A program made the translations under genes and the position numbers. From JBFHIZ01 sp963666475 (GTDB lineage: Bacteria > Bacillota > Clostridia > Lachnospirales > Lachnospiraceae): 64,000 bases of DNA. This document shows, piece after piece, positions 18,238 to 28,268 of the stretch; the first letter of the stretch is position 1, and every line of letters starts with the position of its first letter. The stretch covers positions 434,001 through 498,000 of the forward strand of contig OY762821.2 in assembly GCA_963666475.2 (NCBI GenBank). Direction: 5' to 3'. Under the pieces are notes generated by a model, which saw only the letters and a list, made by a program, of their open reading frames with translations, was not told the DNA's origin and searched no databases.

Positions 18238-19299
18238 ATGATTTTATCAATACTTGTATTTATACTGATTTTTACAGTAGTCGTCATTGCTCATGAAATG
18301 GGACATTTTTTAATTGCCCGTATGAACGGGATTCGTGTAAAAGAATTTGCGATTGGAATGGGACCTGTAATTTTCCAAAAACACAAAAAAGAGACGAATT
18401 GGGTAATCCGATTGTTTCCAATTGGTGGAGCCTGTGTATTTGAAGGCGAAGATGTTTTTGAAGAAAAAGAAGAAGATAAAGAAAACCCAGTGGAAGGCAG
18501 TTATGCTTCTGCAAATATATGGAGAAGAATTGCGACTGTCTTGGCGGGACCAATCTTTAACGTTTTATTGGGGCTTGTTCTTGCCTTGATTTTAGTTGGT
18601 TTTACTGGAACGGATCGTCCAGTAATTCAAGCGTTGACACCGGGACAGCCAGCAGAAACAGCAGGAATCCTTCCAGGTGATGAAATTGTAAAAATGAATG
18701 GTGAAAGAATTCATCTATATCGAGAAATTAGTATTATTTCATACTTAAATAAAGGTGAAGACATTTCAATCGAATATAAAAGAAACGGAGTGAAATACGA
18801 GACGGTTATTTCACCACAGTATGATGACGAAGCAGAACGTTATTATATTGGATTTACAGGAGCTGGTGAATATGTGAAATCGGAAGGGCTTATGGTATTT
18901 CCTTATGCTTGGTATGAAGTTCGGTATGCACTGAGTTCTACGGTGAAGAGTCTTCAGATGCTTTTCACAGGAAATGCAAACAAAGAAGATGTATCAGGAC
19001 CGGTAGGAATTACATTAATTATTGATGATGTCATAGAAACGTCGTCTCCTTATGGAATTTCAGCGGTTGTTCTAACACTTTGTAATTTTGCATTGTTATT
19101 GACCGTTAATTTGGGCGTCTTAAATATGTTGCCGATTCCGGCATTGGATGGTGGACGACTTATATTTATGTTAATTGAACTGATTCGTGGAAAACCACTT
19201 CCTCCTGAGAAAGAAGGAATTGTACATTTTATTGGGTTTGCTTTTATTATTTTGCTTATGATTGTTGTTTTGTACAATGACATTACCAAGTTGTTCTAG
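18238..19299 (+). CDS. rseP: Site-2 (M50) membrane metalloprotease, RseP/RasP type
   Basis: Intramembrane zinc protease that trims membrane-bound regulators and signal peptides. The first membrane segment carries the zinc site HEMGHF near residue 19. A PDZ domain follows in the middle (TPGQPAETAGILPGDEIVKM), and the second active-site motif is NMLPIPALDGGRL near the C-terminus. Start is two bases after the dxr stop, so the two are translated together. The 353-residue length is typical for Gram-positive RasP. Confidence 0.93.
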   Translation: MILSILVFILIFTVVVIAHEMGHFLIARMNGIRVKEFAIGMGPVIFQKHKKETNWVIRLFPIGGACVFEGEDVFEEKEEDKENPVEGSYASANIWRRIATVLAGPIFNVLLGLVLALILVGFTGTDRPVIQALTPGQPAETAGILPGDEIVKMNGERIHLYREISIISYLNKGEDISIEYKRNGVKYETVISPQYDDEAERYYIGFTGAGEYVKSEGLMVFPYAWYEVRYALSSTVKSLQMLFTGNANKEDVSGPVGITLIIDDVIETSSPYGISAVVLTLCNFALLLTVNLGVLNMLPIPALDGGRLIFMLIELIRGKPLPPEKEGIVHFIGFAFIILLMIVVLYNDITKLF

Positions 19300-19331
19300 T
19301 ATGCCGATAGAGTGACATAGGAAGGTGAAAA

Positions 19332-20522
19332 ATGAATGGTATAGCTTTTGGAAGAACAAGATATATGTATCGTATTCGTAGAGGAGTCATTTTGCTAGGA
19401 ATCCTATTTTTATGCTTGTTTCAGGATAAAAGCTATGCCGCAAACAAGATTTACCTGTTTGATATGACCGTAATGAACAAGGACTCCTTAGTCACTGACT
19501 ATCTTGGGGTCCCTTTTGTCATTTGTCCAGAAGAAGAGTTAGTATTTCGAATGGTAGGAGATAATTTGATTCATTCACAAATTATACGTAAGGCATATCA
19601 AAAAGAGACGGATACTTATGATTTTGATTTTCTGTATGCTGGAATACAAGATGAGCTGAATACAGCGGATATTGCAGTCATTAATCAAGAGACCATATTC
19701 GTGGAAGACCGCTCAAATATTAGTACTTATCCAAGATTTGGCACTCCTGTCGATATGGGGAATACACTTCTTCGAGTTGGATTTGATGTCGTTCTTCACG
19801 CGACGAACCATGAAGCGGATAAAGGGGAACAGGGAGCATTGGACACCTCGGCCTTTTGGAATGCACATCCAGAGATGACTGTATGTGGTCTGTATTCTTC
19901 GCAGGAAGATAAAGAGACAATACGAGTTGTGGAAAGAAACGGAATCAAACTCGCGATTTTGAATTATACTTTTGGATTGAACGGATTGTCGTTTCCTTCT
20001 GGAAAATCCTATTATACAGATCTTCTAGATAATAAAGAACGAATCCGCAAAGAGATTGAAAAGGCCAAAGAGCTTGCTGATTTTGTTATTGTATCACCAC
20101 ATATGGGAACAGAATATCGATTTACCCCAACAAAATATCAAGAGGATTGGGTCGATTTCTTTGTATCAGAGGGTGTGGACGTAATTGTTGGAACACATCC
20201 ACATGTTTTAGAGCCTTTTATGAAAAAGTCAGATACAGTAGTTTTTTATTCGATTGGAAACTTTGTTTCGAATCAGAAAGAAATTCCGAACATCTTGGGT
20301 GGTATGGCTGAAGTTGTATTTAAGAAAAAAGGAAATAAGACATGGATCGAGTCCTATCAATTGATTCCATTGATAACACATTATACGTATACAGATCATA
20401 TGGTCTATAAGTTGTCGGACTATACAGAAGAGTTGGCGCACGTCCATACAATGAATGAATATGACAGTAGATTTTCAAAGCAATACGTTTTGGAGCTATA
20501 TGAGAATATTATGAACCCATAA
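19332..20522 (+). CDS. CapA-family (poly-gamma-glutamate capsule type) metallophosphatase-like protein, secreted
   Basis: A 396-residue protein with an N-terminal signal or anchor segment followed by a CapA/PGA_cap fold. Diagnostic pieces are GDNLIHSQI, the LHATNHEADKGEQGALDT region, VIVSPHMGTEY, VDVIVGTHPHVLEPF and FYSIGNFVSNQ. The family is named after a capsule protein, but many members have unknown substrates, so capsule synthesis is not implied. It sits between rseP and ispG, a place normally empty or taken by unrelated genes. Confidence 0.75.
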   Translation: MNGIAFGRTRYMYRIRRGVILLGILFLCLFQDKSYAANKIYLFDMTVMNKDSLVTDYLGVPFVICPEEELVFRMVGDNLIHSQIIRKAYQKETDTYDFDFLYAGIQDELNTADIAVINQETIFVEDRSNISTYPRFGTPVDMGNTLLRVGFDVVLHATNHEADKGEQGALDTSAFWNAHPEMTVCGLYSSQEDKETIRVVERNGIKLAILNYTFGLNGLSFPSGKSYYTDLLDNKERIRKEIEKAKELADFVIVSPHMGTEYRFTPTKYQEDWVDFFVSEGVDVIVGTHPHVLEPFMKKSDTVVFYSIGNFVSNQKEIPNILGGMAEVVFKKKGNKTWIESYQLIPLITHYTYTDHMVYKLSDYTEELAHVHTMNEYDSRFSKQYVLELYENIMNP

Positions 20523-20573
20523 TTTATATTGCAGTTTTTTTGTAATACTTTTAAAATACGAATGGAGATAATT

Positions 20574-21629
20574 ATGCATAGAGAACATACAAAAGAAATC
20601 AAAATTGGAAATCGTGTGATTGGTGCAGGAAATCCAATTTTAATACAATCCATGGTAAATCGAAAAACCGAAGATTTCGAAGCCTGCATCAAACAGATAT
20701 TAGATCTCGAACGTGCAGGGTGTGATATCGTGCGTGTGACGGTTCCGACTTCAGAAGCTGCAAAAGCCATAGCGAAGATAAAAAAGGAGATTCACATTCC
20801 ACTGGTAGGAGATATCCATTTTGATTACCGAATGGCGATAGAAGCCATTGAGAATGGCGTGGATAAGATTCGAATAAATCCTGGGAATATTGGTTCAATC
20901 GACCGTGTAAAAGAAGTTGTTCATGCGGCAAGAGAGAAAAATATTCCGATTCGTATTGGCGTTAATAGCGGCTCCTTAGAGAAACACTTGGTCGAAAAAT
21001 ATCATGGAGTCACAGCGCAAGGGCTTGTTGAAAGCGCTATGGATAAAATTCACATACTGGAAGATTTGGGATATGACCAACTTGTAGTGAGTATCAAATC
21101 CTCGGATGTGATGATGTCTGTAGAAGCTCACAAGCTGATTTCTGAGAGAATGAATTATCCGATACATATTGGAATCACGGAAGCGGGGACTTTGATTAGT
21201 GGAAATATTAAATCCGCTTTGGGATTAGGTCTCATTCTTAATGAAGGGATTGGAGATACTATGAGGGTGTCTTTGACTGGCGATCCAGTAGAAGAGATTA
21301 AATCAGCCAAAATTATTTTAAGAACCTTGAAGCTTCGAAGTGGTGGTGTTGAAGTCGTTTCCTGTCCTACATGTGGAAGAACAGGAATTGATTTAATTGG
21401 TCTCGCAAATCAAGTAGAGTCCATGGTACAGGATCTACCGATTAATCTTAAGGTCGCTGTTATGGGATGTGTAGTAAATGGTCCAGGTGAAGCGAAAGAG
21501 GCAGATATCGGAATCTGTGGTGCAAAAGGGGAAGGTTTGATCATTAAAAAAGGTGTGGTTATTAAAAAAGTTCCAGAAGACCAATTGCTGATAGAACTTC
21601 GTAAGGAATTGAAATCTTATATGAAATAA
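20574..21629 (+). CDS. ispG: 4-hydroxy-3-methylbut-2-enyl-diphosphate synthase (GcpE)
   Basis: [4Fe-4S] enzyme of the MEP pathway that converts MEcPP to HMBPP. Start is ATG 20574 with GGAG seven bases before. The 351-residue product has the TIM-barrel part with GDIHFDYRMA and KIRINPGNIG, and the C-terminal Fe-S part with CPTCGRTGIDL and GCVVNGPGEAKEADIGI, which provide the three cluster cysteines. Length is normal for the bacterial two-domain form. Fe-S supply could come from the SufBC-like pair at 8.3-10 kb. Confidence 0.95.
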   Translation: MHREHTKEIKIGNRVIGAGNPILIQSMVNRKTEDFEACIKQILDLERAGCDIVRVTVPTSEAAKAIAKIKKEIHIPLVGDIHFDYRMAIEAIENGVDKIRINPGNIGSIDRVKEVVHAAREKNIPIRIGVNSGSLEKHLVEKYHGVTAQGLVESAMDKIHILEDLGYDQLVVSIKSSDVMMSVEAHKLISERMNYPIHIGITEAGTLISGNIKSALGLGLILNEGIGDTMRVSLTGDPVEEIKSAKIILRTLKLRSGGVEVVSCPTCGRTGIDLIGLANQVESMVQDLPINLKVAVMGCVVNGPGEAKEADIGICGAKGEGLIIKKGVVIKKVPEDQLLIELRKELKSYMK

Positions 21630-21655
21630 TTTGAAATTGGAGATTTAATTAAGAT

Positions 21656-24600
21656 ATGACAAAGTCGTTTTTAGAGGTGTTTTCTACTTTAAAATTGAAT
21701 AAAGAGATGGAAAATTTATTTTCTTTTGTGGAAGTAGAACGTATTCAGATGAATCAGGCAAAAAACAAAATGAGGATACATATTCAATCAGAACGGTTGA
21801 TTTCTAGAGATATCATTAAGAAAATGACTGATAAAATTGGAAAGTCGATATTTCAAAATCAAGAGATGGAAATAAGTTTTCAGGAAAAGTATGCCCTTTC
21901 AAAGCAATATTCTTCGGAACAACTTATGCAGGTCTACAGAGATTCCATTGCAAGTGAGTTAAAGGATGAAGAACCTATCTTGTATGCCATATTTCAAAAT
22001 GCAGAAATTACGACCAAAAGCGCAGATACCCTAGAACTTCATTTTGATAATACTAAAGCAATTTCAATATATACGGATGAATTAGTCCGAATTCTTGAAA
22101 AAATTTTTTTTGAACGCTGTGGGGTCGCTACGAATTTTGAAGTTTCTTTTTCGGAGAAAATCAAAAAGAAAGAGAAAGACATCAAGAGCCAAATGATGAT
22201 TGAAAAAATGAGCATGGAGTTGATGCAAAAACAAGAAGCAGCGGAAGGTACAGAAGCACCAGTAAAGACCAAAGAAAAAGAAAGAAACTCGGAAGGTGCA
22301 GACAAATATTCAAAGCAACCACGTGCAAGAAAAGAACGTGTCTCGGGAAATCCAGATGTATTTTACGGTAGAGATTTTGAAGATGAGCCGATTGAGATTT
22401 CTGAAATTCAAGGAGAGATGGGCGAAGTAACCATTCATGGTAAAATTTTCCGCCTGGATCAAAGAGAACTTCGTAACGAGAAAACTTTGATTATTTTTGA
22501 TATCACGGACTTTACAGACTCTATTACGGTCAAAATGTTCGCAAGAGCGGAACAAAAGGAACAGATTTTTTCAGTCATCAAACCAGGAGCATTCGTTAAA
22601 ATCAAAGGAATTACATTGATCGATAAATTTGATCGAGAGCTTTCCATTGGTTCAATTGTTGGGGGAAAAAAGGCAGCAGATTTTTCTACAAGTCGTATGG
22701 ATTATGCACCAGTGAAAAGGGTGGAATTACATTGCCACACAAAAATGAGTGATATGGATGCCGTGTGTGATATTAAAAGATTAATTAAAACGGCTAAGAA
22801 ATGGGGCATGCCAGCACTTGCACTCACGGACCATGGAAATGTACAGGCATTTACAGAAGCCTTTCATGTAATCGCAAGAGATAATCATGAAGAGTTTAAA
22901 ATGATATATGGTGTGGAAGGGTATCTTGTCGATGACCTGACAGAGGTTGTGAGAAATGATCAGGGACAAGATTTTTCCAATACCTTTGTGGTTTTTGACT
23001 TAGAGACCACGGGTTTTTCTCCGGTCTCAGATCGTATAATAGAGTTTGGTGCGGTAAAAGTGAGAAACGGTGAAATTATTGATCGATTTAGTAGTTTTGT
23101 CAATCCAGAAATTCCAATTCCTTTTGCAATTGAACAGCTGACGGGAATCAATGACAATATGGTTATTGAGGCACCCAAAATTGAAAAGGTGCTGCGTGAA
23201 TTTATTGCTTTTGTAGGAGATGCTGTTTTGGTCGCGCATAATGCAGAATTTGACATGTCTTTTATTTTGGAAAAAGAAAAAGATCATCAAATTCAATTAA
23301 TGCACACATCAGTCGATACCCTTGGAATTAGCCGATTACTCTATCCAAGAAATGCAAAACATAACCTTGCTGCGATGACAAAGCTGATGTCGATTCCGCT
23401 CACCAATCATCATCGTGCGGTAGACGATGCAGAAGCTACCGCTTTGATTTTTTTAAAAATGATACCAATGCTAGAAGAACGTGGTGCATCTACATTATCG
23501 GACATTAATGTTCTCTCTAAGAAAGAAAAAGCAGTGATTGCAAAACTGCCTTCCTATCATGTAATTATTTTGGCAAAAAATGAAATTGGAAGAGTGAATT
23601 TATATCGGTTGATTTCGGATTCGCATTTAAATTATTTTTATAAAAGACCGAAAATTCCGAAAAGCCTTCTTGAAAAATATCGTGAAGGTCTTATCGTTGG
23701 ATCGGCCTGTGAAGCTGGGGAGATTTTTCGCGCGGTTATTTCTGGCCAATCCGAAGAACATATTGCAAATTTGGTAAGCTTTTATGACTATCTAGAAGTG
23801 CAACCAATTTTAAATAACGAATTTATGTTGTATTCGGATCGATATCCAAATATCAATACAGAGGAAGATTTAAAAAATCTAAATATGGAAGTCATAAAAT
23901 TAGGAGATAAGTGGGGCAAACCTGTTGTAGCAACTTGTGATGCTCATTTTATTGATCCGGATGATGAGATTTACCGTCGGATTATTATGGCTGGAAGAGG
24001 ATTTGCAGATGCTGATTCTCAACCTCCGTTATATTTTCGTACTACGGAGGAGATGTTGGACGAATTTTCCTACTTGGACCGTAAAAAAGCAGAAGAAATT
24101 GTAATTACGAATACAAACAAAATAGCAGAAATGATTGAATATATTGAGCCAGTTCGGCCGGACAAATGTCCACCAGTCATTCCAGACTCGGATAAGAATC
24201 TAAAGGAAATATGTTATCGAAGAGCTCATGAGATTTATGGAGAAGTGCTTCCGGAAATTGTAGAAAAGCGTTTGGAAAAAGAGTTGCACTCCATCATTAC
24301 TAACGGATTTGCGGTAATGTATATTATTGCGCAAAAGTTGGTATGGAAGTCTGTAGAGGATGGATATTTAGTTGGATCGAGAGGTTCGGTAGGTTCCTCA
24401 TTTGTAGCAACGATGGCTGGAATTACAGAAGTAAATCCACTTTCACCACATTATTACTGTGAACAATGTCATTATTCTGATTTCACTTCGGATGAGGTAA
24501 AAGAATATCTTGGAAGAGCCGGGGTAGATATGCCTGATAAGGAATGTCCGGTGTGTAATTCCAAGTTGAAAAAAGATGGATTTGATATTCCTTTTGAGAC

Positions 24601-26062
24601 GTTTCTTGGTTTCAAAGGAAATAAAGAACCAGATATTGATTTGAATTTTTCTGGTGAATATCAGAGTAAGGCACATAAATATACCGAAGTTATTTTCGGT
24701 GCAGGGCAGACTTATCGAGCAGGAACAATCGGTACTCTGGCAGAAAAAACAGCGTTTGGATATGTGAAGAAATATTATGAAGAGCGAAATAAGGGAAAAC
24801 GTACTGCAGAAATTAATCGAATGGTGGAAGGGTGCACTGGAATCAGACGTACAACGGGACAACATCCAGGAGGAATCATTGTTCTACCATTAGGAGAGGA
24901 TATAAATAGTTTTACCCCTGTGCAACATCCGGCAAATGATATGGAAACAGATATCATTACCACGCACTTTGACTATCATTCCATCGATCATAACCTTTTA
25001 AAACTCGATATTCTTGGACACGACGATCCGACCATGATTCGTATGTTGCAGGATTTAACAAACGTTGATCCTTTATTAATTCCACTGGATGACCCAAAGG
25101 TCATGAGCTTATTTTTAAGTACTGAGGCATTGGGAATTCAACCGAAAGACATCGATGGTTGTAAGTTGGGATCCTTAGGAATTCCGGAATTTGGAACCGA
25201 ATTTGTTATTCAGATGTTGATTGACACGAAGCCCACTAGTTTTTCAGATCTTGTAAGAATTTCGGGACTTTCTCATGGAACCGATGTATGGCTTGGAAAT
25301 GCGCAGACATTGATTGCAGAAGGAAATGCCACGATTTCGACAGCAATTTGTACAAGAGATGATATTATGACCTATTTGATGGGAATGGGGGTAGAAAGTT
25401 CTCTTTCTTTTGATATTATGGAAAGTGTTCGAAAAGGTAAGGGATTAAAACCAGAATGGGAACAAGCCATGAAGAATAATCAAGTACCAGACTGGTATAT
25501 TTGGAGTTGTAAGAAAATCAAGTATATGTTTCCGAAAGCTCATGCTGCAGCATATGTTATGATGGCTTGGCGTATTGCTTACTTTAAGGTCAACTACCCA
25601 CTGGCTTATTATACTGCATTTTTTAGTATTCGTGCTTCTGCGTTTTCTTATGAAGTCATGTGTCAGGGGAAACAACACTTAGAAAACGTGATGGATGATT
25701 TTAACAAGCGTTCTGATACATTAACAAATAAGGAACAGGATATGTTAAAGGATATGCGTATTGTCCAAGAGATGTATGCGAGAGGGTTTGACTTTGTTCC
25801 ACTTGATTTATTTGAAGCAGATGCAAGACTATTCAAAATTGTTGACCAAAAGATTATGCCTTCGCTGAGTAGTATTGAAGGTCTTGGAGAAAAGGCGGCA
25901 ATAGCAGTTATGCAAGCCTCAAAAGAAGGGGAGTATTTGTCGATTGATGACTTCAAGAGACGTACAAAAGTTTCCAAGACGGTAATCGATTTGATGCAGC
26001 AACTGAATTTGCTTGGAGATATTCCCGAAACAAATCAGCTTAGTTTATTTGATTTTCAATAA
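21656..26062 (+). CDS. polC: DNA polymerase III alpha subunit, Gram-positive PolC type
   Basis: The main replicative polymerase with built-in proofreading. In order over 1468 residues: N-terminal domain, OB fold (about 245-335), PHP domain starting at VELHCHTKMSDMDAV (about 355) and interrupted by a DEDD exonuclease (FDLETTGFSPVSDRIIEFG near 444, ending near 610), a zinc-binding module (CEQCH...CPVCNSK near 935-965), the palm with PDIDLNFSGEYQ near 991, and the C-terminal helix-hairpin-helix region. All catalytic motifs are present. The Shine-Dalgarno is weak. It closes the pyrH-polC row. Confidence 0.96.
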   Translation: MTKSFLEVFSTLKLNKEMENLFSFVEVERIQMNQAKNKMRIHIQSERLISRDIIKKMTDKIGKSIFQNQEMEISFQEKYALSKQYSSEQLMQVYRDSIASELKDEEPILYAIFQNAEITTKSADTLELHFDNTKAISIYTDELVRILEKIFFERCGVATNFEVSFSEKIKKKEKDIKSQMMIEKMSMELMQKQEAAEGTEAPVKTKEKERNSEGADKYSKQPRARKERVSGNPDVFYGRDFEDEPIEISEIQGEMGEVTIHGKIFRLDQRELRNEKTLIIFDITDFTDSITVKMFARAEQKEQIFSVIKPGAFVKIKGITLIDKFDRELSIGSIVGGKKAADFSTSRMDYAPVKRVELHCHTKMSDMDAVCDIKRLIKTAKKWGMPALALTDHGNVQAFTEAFHVIARDNHEEFKMIYGVEGYLVDDLTEVVRNDQGQDFSNTFVVFDLETTGFSPVSDRIIEFGAVKVRNGEIIDRFSSFVNPEIPIPFAIEQLTGINDNMVIEAPKIEKVLREFIAFVGDAVLVAHNAEFDMSFILEKEKDHQIQLMHTSVDTLGISRLLYPRNAKHNLAAMTKLMSIPLTNHHRAVDDAEATALIFLKMIPMLEERGASTLSDINVLSKKEKAVIAKLPSYHVIILAKNEIGRVNLYRLISDSHLNYFYKRPKIPKSLLEKYREGLIVGSACEAGEIFRAVISGQSEEHIANLVSFYDYLEVQPILNNEFMLYSDRYPNINTEEDLKNLNMEVIKLGDKWGKPVVATCDAHFIDPDDEIYRRIIMAGRGFADADSQPPLYFRTTEEMLDEFSYLDRKKAEEIVITNTNKIAEMIEYIEPVRPDKCPPVIPDSDKNLKEICYRRAHEIYGEVLPEIVEKRLEKELHSIITNGFAVMYIIAQKLVWKSVEDGYLVGSRGSVGSSFVATMAGITEVNPLSPHYYCEQCHYSDFTSDEVKEYLGRAGVDMPDKECPVCNSKLKKDGFDIPFETFLGFKGNKEPDIDLNFSGEYQSKAHKYTEVIFGAGQTYRAGTIGTLAEKTAFGYVKKYYEERNKGKRTAEINRMVEGCTGIRRTTGQHPGGIIVLPLGEDINSFTPVQHPANDMETDIITTHFDYHSIDHNLLKLDILGHDDPTMIRMLQDLTNVDPLLIPLDDPKVMSLFLSTEALGIQPKDIDGCKLGSLGIPEFGTEFVIQMLIDTKPTSFSDLVRISGLSHGTDVWLGNAQTLIAEGNATISTAICTRDDIMTYLMGMGVESSLSFDIMESVRKGKGLKPEWEQAMKNNQVPDWYIWSCKKIKYMFPKAHAAAYVMMAWRIAYFKVNYPLAYYTAFFSIRASAFSYEVMCQGKQHLENVMDDFNKRSDTLTNKEQDMLKDMRIVQEMYARGFDFVPLDLFEADARLFKIVDQKIMPSLSSIEGLGEKAAIAVMQASKEGEYLSIDDFKRRTKVSKTVIDLMQQLNLLGDIPETNQLSLFDFQ

Positions 26063-26141
26063 AATGATATTTATTAGTTTTATTTAAGGTTCCTGTATTA
26101 TGCTATGCATAGAAAACATATAGACCGAAAGGAGCAAATAA

Positions 26142-27425
26142 ATGAAATTAAAGAAAATAGTAGCAATGCTAATGCTTTTTATAGTCGTTTTTTCACTGGG
26201 AGGATGTGGTGTAACTGACACCATATTCGAAAGTACGACGAGTAGCGAGGCAAGTACAACATCAGAAACTACGGAGACGATTTTTGGCGATTCCTATACC
26301 GCATCACAGTCCACAACATGGGGGAGTGAATTTGCGTCAAGTACAAATACATCAATTCCTGAGTTTTTTACACTGGATACTGCTTTTTCAGAGAGAGATT
26401 TAGAACAGTCCTATGACAGTTCACAAGCGCAGTATATTACCTTGGTTAGTGGTCAAGACATTGAAATCACAGAAGAAGGCATATATGTATTCACTGGGAA
26501 TGTGGAAAATACCATGATTCATGTGAATGTAGAAGATTCAGAGAAGGTGCAGATTGTCTTAAATGGGGTGACGATTTCAAATGATATTCAACCTGCAATA
26601 TTTGTAGAAACTGCCGATAAAGTGTTTATAACCACGACAAACACGACGAATACGTTGGAGGTGACCGGTTCTTATGAAACATATGGAGATACAAATCTAG
26701 ATGCTGTGATTTTTTCAAAATCAGATTTGGTTCTAAATGGTTTAGGAACTTTAAATGTTGAGTCATTATACGGCAATGGAATCTCTTCAAAAGATGATTT
26801 AAAGATTACTGGAGGTAATTATGTTATTGCGTCTTCAGAAGATGCAATCGAGGCGAATGATACCATTCGTATTGCTGATGGTACCATTACTATCAATACA
26901 GAGAAAGACGGAATACATGCTGAGAACGATGAAGATTCTACACTAGGTAATATTTACATTGCAGGTGGAGAAATCACAATCAACGCAGGTGATGATGGAA
27001 TACAAGGGAATGGATTTGTTCAAATTGATGGAGGAACAATTCAAATTCCACAGTCAGTGGAAGGGATTGAAGGAACCTATATCCAAATAAATGAAGGCGA
27101 CATTACTGTATATGCTACCGATGATGGAATCAACGCTTCTGAGAAAAGCGTTTATGCAGTAATGCTTCAGGTCAATGGTGGAACCATGGATGTTTCTGTG
27201 GGAAGTGGAGATACGGATGCTTTTGATTCAAATGGTAATATTGAAATCAATGGTGGAGTCATTAAAGTAACAGCAAATTCTGCATTTGATCCAAATGGTA
27301 CTGCAACACTAAATGGTGGAACGGTATATGTCAATGGCGAACAAATCACGGAAATCATCGTAGAACAGATGGGAGGCATGGGCGGAATGGGCGGCCAGAT
27401 GCCAGGTGGAGGAAAACGTCGTTAG
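26142..27425 (+). CDS. Carbohydrate-binding lipoprotein of the Cthe_2159 type
   Basis: A 427-residue lipoprotein: signal peptide with lipobox SLGGC, a Ser/Thr-rich linker (residues 30-75), then a beta-helix of repeated IxINGGxI/V-type rungs such as GTITINTEKDGIHAEND and GEITINAGDDGIQGNG. This matches the Cthe_2159 family of cellulose- or acidic-sugar-binding proteins. The C-terminus is a Gly/Met-rich tail ending GGGKRR, common in the family. AAAGGAG precedes the ATG. Downstream are a terminator and a two-component pair that could respond to the same surface, which is only a guess. Confidence 0.82.
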   Translation: MKLKKIVAMLMLFIVVFSLGGCGVTDTIFESTTSSEASTTSETTETIFGDSYTASQSTTWGSEFASSTNTSIPEFFTLDTAFSERDLEQSYDSSQAQYITLVSGQDIEITEEGIYVFTGNVENTMIHVNVEDSEKVQIVLNGVTISNDIQPAIFVETADKVFITTTNTTNTLEVTGSYETYGDTNLDAVIFSKSDLVLNGLGTLNVESLYGNGISSKDDLKITGGNYVIASSEDAIEANDTIRIADGTITINTEKDGIHAENDEDSTLGNIYIAGGEITINAGDDGIQGNGFVQIDGGTIQIPQSVEGIEGTYIQINEGDITVYATDDGINASEKSVYAVMLQVNGGTMDVSVGSGDTDAFDSNGNIEINGGVIKVTANSAFDPNGTATLNGGTVYVNGEQITEIIVEQMGGMGGMGGQMPGGGKRR

Positions 27426-27450
27426 TTCGTTTCTCTTATATTAAGAAAAG

Positions 27451-27490
27451 AAAGAGTTCTCTTTACAAAATATGTAAGAGAACTCTTTTT
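27451..27490 (+). terminator. Intrinsic terminator after the carbohydrate-binding lipoprotein
   Basis: AAAGAGTTCTCTT at 27451-27463 pairs perfectly with AAGAGAACTCTTT at 27476-27488 around a 12-base loop, and T residues follow. Confidence 0.85.
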
Positions 27491-27582
27491 ACTATACAAA
27501 TCCATAGTTTTTGATTACACTTAACATAAGTAATGGATTTAGGAATAGCCAGAATGTATGAGAAGGAGAGGAGTGATTTAGA

Positions 27583-28263
27583 ATGAAAGATATTCATATA
27601 TTGTTGGTAGAAGATGATACGCGTATTCGTGAAATCATTCGAACTTATGCAGAGCGTGAAAAATATCAGATTTTTGAAGCAGGAACAGGTCAGGAAGCAT
27701 ATGCTCTTTTTGATGAAAGAGAATATCATATGTTGATTTTAGATGTCATGCTTCCAGATACAGATGGCTGGACCATATTAAGAAAAATACGCCAAGAATC
27801 AAAAATTCCCGTGATTATGCTGACCGCCAGAGGAGAAGAAGACGATAAGCTACTGGGATTTGATTTGGGAGCAGATGATTATGTAACAAAACCATTCAGT
27901 GCAAAAGAACTGATGGCAAGAATTAAAACGATATTAAAACGAAATCATACGGTTACGGTCGGAGAAATCGTTAGAGCTGGAAATCTGTCAATCAATACTT
28001 CTTTTCATCAGATACAGGTGGACGGAGTCGAAGTTGATCTTACACCTCTCGAATATAACTTGCTGATGTACTTTATCGATAATCGAAATCTCGCGCTGGA
28101 TCGGGAACAGATTTTAAATGGTGTGTGGGGATATTCTTATTATGGAGATGAAAGAACTGTTGATACACATGTAAAAAGACTTCGAAAAAAAATTGGTACA
28201 GCAGGAGAGCAAATTAAAACCATTCGAGGAGTGGGATATCGAATGGTTGTAGATGGAGAATAA
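27583..28263 (+). CDS. OmpR/PhoB-family response regulator
   Basis: A 226-residue DNA-binding response regulator. The receiver domain has acidic residues VEDDTR, the phosphoacceptor Asp54 in LILDVMLPDTDG, the Thr in MLTARGEEDD, and Lys in YVTKPFSAKEL. The C-terminal winged helix ends with DERTVDTHVKRLRKKIG and GVGYRMV. It is followed eight bases later by its likely histidine kinase. Targets cannot be told. Confidence 0.93.
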   Translation: MKDIHILLVEDDTRIREIIRTYAEREKYQIFEAGTGQEAYALFDEREYHMLILDVMLPDTDGWTILRKIRQESKIPVIMLTARGEEDDKLLGFDLGADDYVTKPFSAKELMARIKTILKRNHTVTVGEIVRAGNLSINTSFHQIQVDGVEVDLTPLEYNLLMYFIDNRNLALDREQILNGVWGYSYYGDERTVDTHVKRLRKKIGTAGEQIKTIRGVGYRMVVDGE

Positions 28264-28268
28264 GCGTC